A stretch of 14,904 nt of DNA from Nitriliruptorales bacterium (GTDB lineage Bacteria > Actinomycetota > Nitriliruptoria > Euzebyales > Egibacteraceae), in contig SLAO01000021.1 in NCBI GenBank assembly GCA_007126835.1, positions 1 to 14,904 of the forward strand, given 5' to 3'. This document shows, one piece after another, positions 1 through 6,175 of the stretch; within the stretch, counting starts at the first letter, position 1; each line of letters begins with the position of its first letter. Made by a program: the position numbers and the translations under genes. The notes under the pieces are model-generated. The model searched no databases. It worked only from the letters and a program-made list of their open reading frames with translations, and was not told where the DNA came from.

Positions 1-1
1 G

Positions 2-190
2 CTGACCGCGTTTTGCCGGCGCCACCACCGCATGATCGAACATCACGGCTGGCAGCTGACCCTGCACCCGGCCACCGGGCAGGTCACCTTCACCCGCGAT
101 GACCGTGCCTGGACCACCCTGCCCAACGGCACCGGCCTGCCCAACCCCCCACCCACCCCGCCGCCACCAGATCCTCACGCTCCCTTCTGA
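2..190 (+). CDS. HNH endonuclease-type protein of the DUF222/13E12 family, C-terminal end only
   Basis: This is the last 62 codons of a gene that begins left of the window; the frame starting at base 2 is open to a TGA at 188-190. It begins LTAFCRRHHRMIEHHGWQL, the end of an HNH nuclease domain as found at the C-terminus of DUF222/13E12-repeat proteins: a Cys and paired His (C5, H8, H9) of the zinc/HNH fold, then the Gly-Trp strand. The next residues (FTRDDRAWTTLP) resemble the usual closing strand of that family, and the protein ends in a proline-rich tail of about 15 residues. The family is abundant in actinobacteria, often in many copies; nuclease activity is inferred from the fold and has mostly not been tested. 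The catalytic HNH residues upstream lie outside the window, so activity cannot be judged. The next gene starts 79 bases downstream on the same strand. Confidence 0.82.
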   Translation: MTAFCRRHHRMIEHHGWQLTLHPATGQVTFTRDDRAWTTLPNGTGLPNPPPTPPPPDPHAPF

Positions 191-269
191 GCCCGGGTGG
201 GCCTGCGGCTACGATCCGGCCGAAGGTCCTGGCGCGCTCGCCAGTTGCGCCGGCGCTGCAGGGAGCCCC

Positions 270-1265
270 ATGGGAGATGCTGCGAGGTCACAGGCCCCCA
301 CCCTGTCCTGGGTCTACGTCGGACAGGGGTCGATGGGCGCTGCGGCCTTCGTCTCGGTCATGGAGCGCCGCGGTGACGTTCCTGCGCCCCGCGCTGTGCT
401 GTCGGCTGAACCGCCGTGGGGCGTCCGACCCGTGGCAGCGGCGGCGGAAGCGCGCGACTGCCCGGTCCATCACGTAAGCGCGGTCGGTGAGGACCCCGTC
501 GGGCAATGGCCGGACGTCTTCGCCGACCTCGATGTCGCTGTCGTGGGTTGCTGGACCGAGCGGATCCGGCGCCAGGCGCTGGACCTCCCGCGTGAGGGGT
601 GGTGGAACCTGCACCCGTCGGCCTTGCCCGCATGGCGGGGTCTCGACCCGGTGGGCTGGCAGCTGGCTACCGGGGCCCGCGAACTCGGATGCACCGTCCA
701 CCGCATCACCGAGGGACAAGACGACGGCAACATCCTGGCTCAAGGGGCCGTCACCGTGGAGCCGGGCGACGATCGTGAGGCGGTGCTCGTGCGCGCCGGC
801 GCGCGGCTCGGCGAGTTGGCCGCGCATGCGCTCGCCCGGTTGGCTTCCGGCGCATCGGTCGATGACCGCCCCCAGGATCCGCGCGCAGCCACATGGTGTC
901 CGCCCGGTGGTGTGGTGGCGATGCTCGACCCGCGACAGCTTCGAGCCGCCGCCGGTGCGCGAGTGGCCCGGGCGTTCAGCCCGCAGCCCGGGGTGGCGCT
1001 GGCGAACATGGCGGGTGAGCAGCGCTTCGCCGTCGTCGAGATGGGCCACGAGCTGGACGTGGCCGACGTCCCGGGGGCGATCGAGGGGATCGACGGGTAC
1101 GACGGCGTCAACGTGTCCGTTGCGTTCCGCGACCGGTGGGTTCGGGGCCGCACGTGGATGGTCGACGCCGATCGGCCCTCGGTGACATCCCTGGGACCAT
1201 TGGAGCTGTCCGGCGAGGGTGCTGACCCCAGCGACGGCCCGCCGTCTGCGGCTCCGCAGGGGTAG
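270..1265 (+). CDS. Formyltransferase-family protein (Fmt/PurN-type fold), substrate unknown
   Basis: The protein has 331 residues from the ATG at 270, which has GGGAG four bases upstream. The frame is open further 5' but that part is proline-rich low-complexity sequence lying over the previous gene. Residues 1-200 look like a formyl transferase N-terminal domain. The core NLHPSALPAWRG (113-124) carries the expected catalytic Asn113 and His115, and GQDDGNIL (149-156) supplies the third catalytic residue, Asp151. The family moves a formyl group from 10-formyl-tetrahydrofolate to an amine (Met-tRNA, GAR, or an amino sugar such as UDP-Ara4N or dTDP-Qui4N). Residues 210-331 do not look like the Fmt C-terminal domain and I do not recognise them; the last 20 are a disordered-looking Gly/Pro/Ala tail. 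It is probably not the housekeeping Fmt, because there is no def or rsm gene nearby and the Fmt signature is weak. It converges on the response regulator gene with a 22-base gap. Confidence 0.75.
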   Translation: MGDAARSQAPTLSWVYVGQGSMGAAAFVSVMERRGDVPAPRAVLSAEPPWGVRPVAAAAEARDCPVHHVSAVGEDPVGQWPDVFADLDVAVVGCWTERIRRQALDLPREGWWNLHPSALPAWRGLDPVGWQLATGARELGCTVHRITEGQDDGNILAQGAVTVEPGDDREAVLVRAGARLGELAAHALARLASGASVDDRPQDPRAATWCPPGGVVAMLDPRQLRAAAGARVARAFSPQPGVALANMAGEQRFAVVEMGHELDVADVPGAIEGIDGYDGVNVSVAFRDRWVRGRTWMVDADRPSVTSLGPLELSGEGADPSDGPPSAAPQG

Positions 1266-1287
1266 GGCGAGTTCCGAAACGAGCTTG

Positions 1288-1950
1288 TCAACCGGGAGCA
1301 GCGGCCACGAGCCCGTGCCGTGCTGCGAAGAGCGCTGCCTGGGTGCGGTCCGGCAGCTCCAGCTTGGCCAGCACGTGCGAGACGTGGGTCTTGACCGTCT
1401 TCTCGGCCACGCCCAGGCGTCGGGCGATGAGCCGGTTGGTCAGCCCCTCCCCGAGCAGCGCAAGAACCTCGTGCTCCCGCGCGGTCAGCTGCGCGACGCC
1501 GGGATGGCCGTGATCCTCGCGCGCGGCTGCCAGGATCGTGCCTGTGACCTGGGGCGCCAGGATGGACTCGCCGCGGTGGGCCGCGCGGATCGCGGCCTCG
1601 AGGTCGTCGGGGTCGATCTGCTTGAGCAGATACCCGACGGCGCCGGCGCGAACGGCCGCGAGCACTCGATCGTCCTTGTCGTAGCTGGTCAGCATCAGGA
1701 CTCGGGTCGCGGGACGCTCGGCTACGATCTGCTCGGTGGCGGCGACCCCGTCGAGCGCTCCGGGCAGCAGCAGGTCCATCAGCACGACATCCGGTGCGAG
1801 GTGCCGTGCCTTGCGGACGGCCTGCTCGCCATCTTCTGCCTCAGCCACGACCTCGAGGTCGTCGCGAGCGGCCAGGAAGGTGCGCAGACCCTGGCGCACG
1901 ATGGGATGATCGTCACAGATCAGCAAACGCACCGTCGCACCGTCAGTCAT
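1288..1950 (-). CDS. NarL/LuxR-family two-component response regulator
   Basis: This 220-residue protein is the likely DNA-binding partner of the adjacent histidine kinase. The receiver domain spans residues 6-125, with acidic residues Asp13-Asp14, phospho-acceptor Asp59 in VLMDLLLP, Thr88 and Lys110. The LuxR-type HTH spans about 154-216 and contains LTAREHEVLALLGEG and the recognition helix region VAEKTVKTHVSHVLAKL. Length and layout match LiaR/NarL-type regulators of actinobacteria. I chose the ATG at 1950 rather than an upstream GTG/ATG at 1986: it is preceded by GAGGTG at about 4-5 bases and starts where receiver homology begins. Its start lies inside the end of the kinase gene (8-base overlap ATGACTGA), so the two are almost certainly co-translated. 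Target genes cannot be read from the sequence. Confidence 0.93.
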   Translation of the reverse strand: MTDGATVRLLICDDHPIVRQGLRTFLAARDDLEVVAEAEDGEQAVRKARHLAPDVVLMDLLLPGALDGVAATEQIVAERPATRVLMLTSYDKDDRVLAAVRAGAVGYLLKQIDPDDLEAAIRAAHRGESILAPQVTGTILAAAREDHGHPGVAQLTAREHEVLALLGEGLTNRLIARRLGVAEKTVKTHVSHVLAKLELPDRTQAALFAARHGLVAAAPG

Positions 1951-3082
1951 CTGGCACCTCGGCGGTGACGGTCGTGCCCTGTCCACGGGTGCTGTCGATG
2001 CGCACCTTGCCCCCGGCCTCGCGAGCCCGCTCGCGCATCGAGGTCAGGCCGAGATGGCGCCCCCGGATCCGCGCATGGCGCGGATCGAAGCCGTGACCGT
2101 CGTCGGCGACGACGAGGCGGACCACCCCGTCGGCAGCGGCGAGTTCGACCCGGACGGTGGCGGCAGCTGCGTGGCGGAGAGCGTTACCGAGCGCCTCCTG
2201 GGTGAGCAGGAACAGCTCCCTGCTCCGGCGCTCGTCGAGCTCCACGTCGTCGATCTGGTCTTGGATGTCGATGTCGGTGGCCCGGGCGAGCAGGCCGACA
2301 TGCTGACGCAGCGCGGGACCGAGGCCCTCGTCGGCAAGGTCGGCAGGTCGCAGGTCGTTGATGACCGTCCGCAGCTCCTGTTGGACCTCTGCGACGAGCT
2401 CGCGCGCGGTATCGAGATGCTCAACCGCGGCTGTGGGCTCGTGGGGCAGCTTGCGTCTGGCCGCGTCAGCGGTAAGCGAGAGGCTGAACAGGCGCTGGCT
2501 CATCGCATCGTGCAGGTGGCGTGCGGTCGCGGTGCGCTCCTCGGCCACGACGAGCTCCCGGCTGCGCTCCCACAGCCGGGCGTTGTCGATCGCGACCGCG
2601 GCGTGCGCGGCTAGCAGCTCGATGCAGGCTTGATCGTCGGCTCCGAACGCCCGGGCCGACTGCTTGTCGGTGCAGTAGAGCGCGGCGATCACCTCGCCGT
2701 GACTGACGACCGGCACGCCGAGGAACGAGCCCATGTCTGGGTGCGCGGCAGGCCACCCTTGGTAGCGGGGGTCGGTCCTGATGTCGTCGGTGCGGTAGCT
2801 CTCCTCGGTGTCGAGCATGGCTGCGAGGAGGCCGTGGACTCGGGGCAGCGGGCCGATCGCGGCGACCTGCTCGTCGCTCATCCCCGTGTAAAGGAACTTG
2901 GCGAAGCCACCCATGCCGTCGGGGATGCCGATGGCGGTGTAGCGGGCGTCCACGAGGTCCTTAGCCGCGTGGATGAGCTGCCACAGGACCGGCTCGAGCG
3001 AGCGCTCCCTGGACAGCGCCAGCACGACGTCGTGCATCGCGTGTGCAGCAGCGGGCTGCAAGGTGGAAGGGGGCTCGGACAT
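1943..3082 (-). CDS. Soluble GAF-domain sensor histidine kinase (HisKA_3/HATPase_c), possible haem sensor
   Basis: The protein has 379 residues and no transmembrane segment, so it is a cytoplasmic sensor. A GAF domain occupies about residues 25-170. A dimerisation/phosphorylation helix (HisKA_3) follows, with phospho-acceptor His191 in RHLHDAMSQRL. The HATPase domain has the N box QEALGNALRHA (Asn300), G1 box ADDGHGF (326-332) and G2 box GRHLGLTSMRER (341-352). The GAF domain resembles the first GAF of mycobacterial DosS/DosT: LYTGMSDEQ, IGPLPRVHGLL and HPDMGSFLGVPV all have close counterparts there. His114 and Tyr136 fall where, from memory, DosS has its haem-ligand His149 and distal Tyr171, with the same spacing of 22. 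Unlike DosS there is only one GAF domain. The kinase overlaps its response regulator by 8 bases. The start at 3082 lacks a strong Shine-Dalgarno; Met16 is an alternative. Kinase assignment is firm, haem binding is inference. Confidence 0.94.
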   Translation of the reverse strand: MSEPPSTLQPAAAHAMHDVVLALSRERSLEPVLWQLIHAAKDLVDARYTAIGIPDGMGGFAKFLYTGMSDEQVAAIGPLPRVHGLLAAMLDTEESYRTDDIRTDPRYQGWPAAHPDMGSFLGVPVVSHGEVIAALYCTDKQSARAFGADDQACIELLAAHAAVAIDNARLWERSRELVVAEERTATARHLHDAMSQRLFSLSLTADAARRKLPHEPTAAVEHLDTARELVAEVQQELRTVINDLRPADLADEGLGPALRQHVGLLARATDIDIQDQIDDVELDERRSRELFLLTQEALGNALRHAAAATVRVELAAADGVVRLVVADDGHGFDPRHARIRGRHLGLTSMRERAREAGGKVRIDSTRGQGTTVTAEVPDD

Positions 3083-3120
3083 GTTGTGGACGATACCGCC
3101 GGGGTCGGGTCCGACAGCTG

Positions 3121-3142
3121 GTCGCCGACGCGGGTTGGCGAC
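3121..3142. promoter_or_regulatory. Dyad symmetry in the leader of the histidine kinase gene
   Basis: Arms GTCGCCGAC and GTTGGCGAC flank the four-base centre GCGG. Eight of nine pairs are Watson-Crick, and the ninth is G-T read on the plus strand (A-C on the minus strand). The dyad begins 39 bases upstream of the kinase start codon. It could be an operator or a leader hairpin. There is no T tract, so it is not a canonical intrinsic terminator. It does not match the DevR/DosR box that I remember. Confidence 0.4.
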
Positions 3143-3206
3143 ATGAGCAGACTAAGCTCGCGTCGGCGTGACCGCCTCCGACCTTCGACCGAGATTCGGA
3201 TCTAGT

Positions 3207-3357
3207 GCGGGTGTAGACCAGAGGCAGCGTCGTGCCGTCCATGAGCCCAACGTCGTGGGTGGCCAACTCCACGCACGGAAGGTCGGCCTAGGTCCACGGC
3301 TGCATCCGCACCACGACGTCGTCGGCGAGTGGCGGATCTGAGTACTCCGGGGTGCAG
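3207..3357 (-). pseudogene. Decayed N-terminal fragment of a GNAT (RimJ/RimL-like) acetyltransferase
   Basis: The minus strand reads YSDPPLADDVVVRMQPWT, then an in-frame TAG (3290-3288), then ADLPCVELATHD and MDGTTLPLVYTR in the same frame. This is the start of a GNAT N-acetyltransferase of the kind that begins with 'DPPL.D..V.LRPWTEADLP' and continues with '.TT.P..YT'. The stop stands where that family usually has Glu, so one G-to-T change (GAG to TAG) would explain it. No start codon precedes the fragment in frame, and homology stops near 3207: the acetyl-CoA-binding motif A is missing altogether. The gene is therefore a remnant lacking its start, with a nonsense codon and without its catalytic core. 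The remnant begins only a few bases after the stop of the zinc-protein gene on the same strand, which suggests that the intact gene was once cotranscribed with it. Family assignment is from remembered consensus. Confidence 0.6.
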
Positions 3358-3360
3358 CCG

Positions 3361-3594
3361 CTACGCCCGGTCGCTGAGGGAGGCCACTCCCGCTTCGCGT
3401 GAGCAGTGCGCACAGCAGTAAAAGCTTCCGTTTGCCTCGACGCCATGGCCGATGACCTTGATGCCGCAGCGCTCGCACACCGGAGCCATGCGGTGAATGG
3501 CGCACTCGAAGCTGTCGAAGGTGTGCGTCGCGCCGGCGGCGTGCACCTCGAAGGCCTTGTCGTAGTCGTTGCCACAGACCTCGCAGCGGGCCAT
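3361..3594 (-). CDS. Small cysteine-rich protein, putative zinc-binding, function unknown
   Basis: This 77-residue protein has eight cysteines in two groups: CEVC (4-7), Cys31 with His34 (SFECAIH), CERC (40-43) and YCCAHC (Cys60, 61, 64), plus His50. Two CxxC knuckles each followed by further Cys/His suggest two structural zinc sites. I recognise the sequence type as a conserved small actinobacterial protein without a known role; it may be related to zinc-ribbon or 'prokaryotic metallothionein'-like entries, but I would not assign metal storage. The start is firm: a very strong Shine-Dalgarno, AGGAGGAGGT (3613-3604), lies nine bases before the ATG, implying efficient translation. It lies downstream of the thioredoxin gene on the same strand with 127 bases between, so a shared transcript is possible but not required. 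Confidence 0.85.
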   Translation of the reverse strand: MARCEVCGNDYDKAFEVHAAGATHTFDSFECAIHRMAPVCERCGIKVIGHGVEANGSFYCCAHCSREAGVASLSDRA

Positions 3595-3603
3595 GCTGGA
3601 TCG

Positions 3604-3613
3604 ACCTCCTCCT
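3604..3613 (-). promoter_or_regulatory. Near-perfect Shine-Dalgarno for the cysteine-rich small protein
   Basis: Minus-strand AGGAGGAGGT ends nine bases before the ATG at 3594. It is the strongest ribosome binding site in the window and fixes the start of this short gene. Confidence 0.8.
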
Positions 3614-3721
3614 CACGCGGTTGGCTTACGCCGCCCTAGGGTTGCCCGTTGGCGCCTCGTTCACCCGTGGGACGAGCTTCGAGCGCGGCCACCGCTCCTG
3701 CGGGAGGTTGCGCAGGCGTCG

Positions 3722-4129
3722 CTACTGAGGCTGGCCGTCCTGGGATGGCTCGGATGGGCCGTCCCCGTCGGCTTCCTGCTCGGCGATCTCGGCGTGGATC
3801 TGGTTCATGTCGAGCTCGCGGATCTGATGCAGGACGTCGTCGATGGCTTCGCCCGGCAAGACGCCGGACTCCTTGAACAACACGACGCCGTCGCGGATCG
3901 CGACGAGCGTGGGGATCGACTGGATGCCCAGCTGCCCAGCTAACTGCGGCTCGGACTCCGTGTCGATCTTGCCGAAGACCACGTCTGGGTGACGCTGGCT
4001 GGCCTCCTCGTAGATGGGCGCGAACTGGTGGCAGGGTCCGCACCAGTCAGCCCAGAAGTCCAAGAGGATGATGTCGCCGTCGTCGACGCGCTGCTGGACG
4101 TCCTCGGTGGTCAGTTGCTCGGTCGGCAT
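3722..4129 (-). CDS. Thioredoxin with acidic C-terminal extension
   Basis: This 135-residue protein is a cytoplasmic dithiol-disulfide oxidoreductase. The active site is WADWCGPC with Cys30 and Cys33. The cis-proline loop is IQSIPTLVAIRDG (about residues 79-91), and the buried acid and first strands (IILLDFW) are present. Residues 1-108 are a complete thioredoxin fold. The final 25 or so (EIAEQEADGDGPSEPSQDGQPQ region) are an extra acidic, Pro/Gln/Ser-rich tail that looks disordered. The start at 4129 is preferred over the ATG at 4174 because GAGGGAA (4143-4137) sits seven bases before it and family homology begins there; the longer form would add 15 residues. It is divergent from the gal regulator gene, with 166 bases between the two starts. 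No thioredoxin reductase gene is nearby. Confidence 0.93.
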   Translation of the reverse strand: MPTEQLTTEDVQQRVDDGDIILLDFWADWCGPCHQFAPIYEEASQRHPDVVFGKIDTESEPQLAGQLGIQSIPTLVAIRDGVVLFKESGVLPGEAIDDVLHQIRELDMNQIHAEIAEQEADGDGPSEPSQDGQPQ

Positions 4130-4253
4130 AGCAGGGTTCCCTCTCGGTTCGGGTTCGGCTCGGCTCAACGACACGCCGGTGGCCGTGCATTCCAGATCTC
4201 GCCCGAGCGTTCCACTGCGATGGCCGGCCTACGCCTGCAATCCAGCAGAAGCG

Positions 4254-4288
4254 TTAAATTTGACAACTATCCACAAACCTTCGAAAGT
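4254..4288 (+). promoter_or_regulatory. Candidate promoter and operator of the gal operon
   Basis: A sharply AT-rich patch in otherwise GC-rich DNA lies just before the DeoR-type regulator. It holds a perfect -35 hexamer TTGACA (4260-4265). Seventeen bases further on is GAAAGT (4283-4288), a poor -10 that keeps only A2, A4 and T6. If that is the -10, transcription would begin at or near the ATG at 4296, giving a leaderless or near-leaderless mRNA. The 12-mer ACCTTCGAAAGT (4277-4288) is palindromic in five of six pairs, centred on TTCGAA, and overlaps the proposed -10. This is a sensible place for autorepression by the DeoR-family protein encoded immediately downstream. All of this is inferred from sequence. 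Confidence 0.45.
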
Positions 4289-4295
4289 GAGCGCC

Positions 4296-5102
4296 ATGGG
4301 TAGCACCGACGACCGAGGCACTGATTTGCCCCTCGAGATTCGCCGAGATCGCATCGCAGGGGCGATCGCGGAGGTCGGCCATCTCCGTGTGATCGACCTT
4401 GCCGATCGCTTCGGGGTTTCGGAAGTGACAGTGCGCAGCGATCTTGCCGACCTCGAGCGCCGCGCGCGAGTGCGACGCGTGCGCGGCGGCGCCGTGGCGG
4501 CCCGATCGCGGGAAGGCGAGCGGTCGTTCGAGGAGATGCTCGGCGACCGTGCGGGCGAGAAGCAGCAAATCGGAGCGGCGACCGCCCGGTTGATCACCCC
4601 CGGCGAGACGGTGCTGCTCGACGTCGGGACCACCACCACCGCCGTGGCGCGCGCGCTCGCCGCCCGAACGGATCTGCACGAAGTCGTCGTGTTCACCAAC
4701 GGCTTGACCATCGCGTTGGAGCTTGAGGCCGCGATCCCCCAGATCAGCGTGGTCGTCACCGGCGGCACGCTGCGGCCGCTGCAGCACTCGCTGGTCGATC
4801 CATTGGCCGAAACCGTGCTGGAACGGGTGCACGCCCACACGGTGATCCTGGGCTGCAACGGCATTGACGCCGACGCTGGCGTGACGAACATCAACCTGCC
4901 CGAAGCGGCGGTAAAGCGGCGCATGTGCGCGGCCGCGCAACGCCGCGTCGTGGTCGCGGACGGTTCCAAGCTGGGCCAGGTGTCCCTGGCCCCGCTGTGC
5001 CCGGTCGGCGACGTCGACCTGCTGGTCACCTCGTCGTCAGCCGATCCTGCGGTCGTTGAAGAGCTCCGACAAGCCGGCGTCCCTGTGGAGGTCGCAGGAT
5101 GA
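4296..5102 (+). CDS. DeoR/GlpR-family transcriptional regulator of the gal operon
   Basis: This 268-residue protein is a probable sugar-phosphate-responsive repressor of the genes that follow it. The N-terminal winged HTH (about 17-66) contains VIDLADRFGVSEVTVRSDL and the wing RRVRGGAV. The DeoRC effector domain (about 85-245) has the family motifs LLDVGTTTTAVARAL (108-121), VVFTNGLTIALEL (131-143), the pair VTGG and NGID, then LPEAAVKRRM with Lys207, and ADGSKLG (221-227). DeoRC folds resemble ribose-phosphate isomerase and bind phosphorylated sugars; galactose-1-phosphate is a reasonable but untested inducer. The ATG at 4296 is chosen because homology begins soon after; an in-frame GTG at 4287 adds three residues. 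The stop overlaps the galT start by four bases (ATGA). Regulation of gal genes by a DeoR-type protein rather than LacI-type GalR is inferred from this linkage. Confidence 0.92.
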   Translation: MGSTDDRGTDLPLEIRRDRIAGAIAEVGHLRVIDLADRFGVSEVTVRSDLADLERRARVRRVRGGAVAARSREGERSFEEMLGDRAGEKQQIGAATARLITPGETVLLDVGTTTTAVARALAARTDLHEVVVFTNGLTIALELEAAIPQISVVVTGGTLRPLQHSLVDPLAETVLERVHAHTVILGCNGIDADAGVTNINLPEAAVKRRMCAAAQRRVVVADGSKLGQVSLAPLCPVGDVDLLVTSSSADPAVVEELRQAGVPVEVAG

Positions 5103-6175
5103 ATGCGCCAGACGTGCCCCTGCCGGTCGAGCCGCACCGCCGCCGCAATCCCCTGACGGGTACCTCGGTGCTCGTGTCGGCCAAGCGCACCCAGCGGCCG
5201 TGGCAGGGCGCCGAGGAGGCTCCCGCCCCGGACGAGCGGCCCCGCTACGACCCCCAGTGCTATCTGTGCCCGGGCAACACGCGCGTCACCGGCGACGAGA
5301 ACCCCGAGTACGACTCCACGTTCACGTTCACGAACGACTTCGCGGCGCTCCGGCCGGAGGGCGAGCGGGAGACGCTCGGTGGTCACCCGCTGTTCCGGGC
5401 CGAGACGCAGCCCGGCACCTGCCGGGTGATCTGCTTCTCCCCCCGCCACGACCTCACGCTGGCCGAGATGTCGGCAGGCGAGCTCGACGCGGTCGTGGAC
5501 CTGTGGATCAGCCAGATCCGACAGCTCGGGCCCGGGTACCGCTGGGTCCAGGTCTTCGAGAACCGCGGGGAGGCGATGGGCGCGTCGAACCCGCACCCGC
5601 ACGGGCAGGTCTGGGCCAGCGCGGCGATGCCCGCGGAACCGGCCATCGAAGACGCCCGGCAGCGCGAGTACCTCGACAACCGCGGGTCACCACTGCTGAG
5701 CGAGTACGCCGAGGCCGAGGTCGCCCTGGGCGACCGGGTCGTCGCCGTCAACGACGACTGGGCGGCGCTGGTGCCCTACTGGGCGGTCTGGCCGTTCGAG
5801 ACGATCGTGCTTCCCCGGCGCCACGCGCCCCGGCTGACCGACCTCTCCGCGGAACAGCGGGCGGCCCTGGTGCCGGTCCTGCAGGAGCTGCTCGTGCGCT
5901 ACGACAACGTGTTCGAGCACCCGTTCCCGTACTCGATGGGCTGGCACGGGGCTCCTGGGCTCGTCGCGCCAGCCCCGCACTGGCAGGTGCATGCGCACTT
6001 CTACCCGCCCCTGCTGCGCTCGGCCACGGTGCGCAAGTTCATGGTGGGCTACGAGATGCTCGGCGAGGCCCAGCGAGACCTGACGCCGGAGGAAGCCGCC
6101 CACCGTCTGCGCAGCGTGGACGCGGTGCACTACAAGGTCCGCAGTCAGACGCGCTCGCCGGGAGGGGCAGCGTGA
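5099..6175 (+). CDS. galT: Galactose-1-phosphate uridylyltransferase
   Basis: This 358-residue enzyme exchanges UDP-glucose and galactose-1-phosphate to give glucose-1-phosphate and UDP-galactose through a covalent uridylyl-histidine. The HIT-type active site SNPHPHGQVW (163-172) contains the nucleophile His168 and Gln170. Cys54, Cys57 (CYLC), His117 (SPRHDLTL) and His166 match the zinc ligands of the E. coli enzyme with a constant offset of two. The second half contains GWHGAP and HWQVHAHFYPP, typical of GalT. Length is normal for the family. The start is set by the ATGA overlap with the regulator gene and by GGAGGT just upstream. Its own stop overlaps the galK GTG. Confidence 0.97.
   Translation: MNAPDVPLPVEPHRRRNPLTGTSVLVSAKRTQRPWQGAEEAPAPDERPRYDPQCYLCPGNTRVTGDENPEYDSTFTFTNDFAALRPEGERETLGGHPLFRAETQPGTCRVICFSPRHDLTLAEMSAGELDAVVDLWISQIRQLGPGYRWVQVFENRGEAMGASNPHPHGQVWASAAMPAEPAIEDARQREYLDNRGSPLLSEYAEAEVALGDRVVAVNDDWAALVPYWAVWPFETIVLPRRHAPRLTDLSAEQRAALVPVLQELLVRYDNVFEHPFPYSMGWHGAPGLVAPAPHWQVHAHFYPPLLRSATVRKFMVGYEMLGEAQRDLTPEEAAHRLRSVDAVHYKVRSQTRSPGGAA

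Noticed and set aside
99..269. Upstream start of the formyltransferase at 99
   Set aside because: The added 57 residues overlie the end of the HNH gene and are proline-rich translation of its other frame; the ATG at 270 has a ribosome binding site.
1219..1968. Long plus-strand open frame opposite the response regulator gene
   Set aside because: It is antisense to a gene with unmistakable receiver and LuxR domains, and its product has no family features; high GC makes long antisense frames common.
2054..2614. Plus-strand open frame opposite the histidine kinase
   Set aside because: It is a mirror of the kinase codons, with no ribosome binding site or domain; the kinase on the other strand is certain.
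4229..5602. 457-codon minus-strand open frame across the regulator and galT
   Set aside because: It overlaps two confidently assigned genes on the other strand; the translation is Ser/Arg/Thr-rich low complexity without motifs.
5056..6171. N-terminal 372 codons of the galK frame as part of a fusion protein
   Set aside because: The sequence there is Arg/Pro/Gly-rich and out of frame with galT, whose zinc and HPH motifs are intact. galK homology begins exactly at the GTG at 6172.
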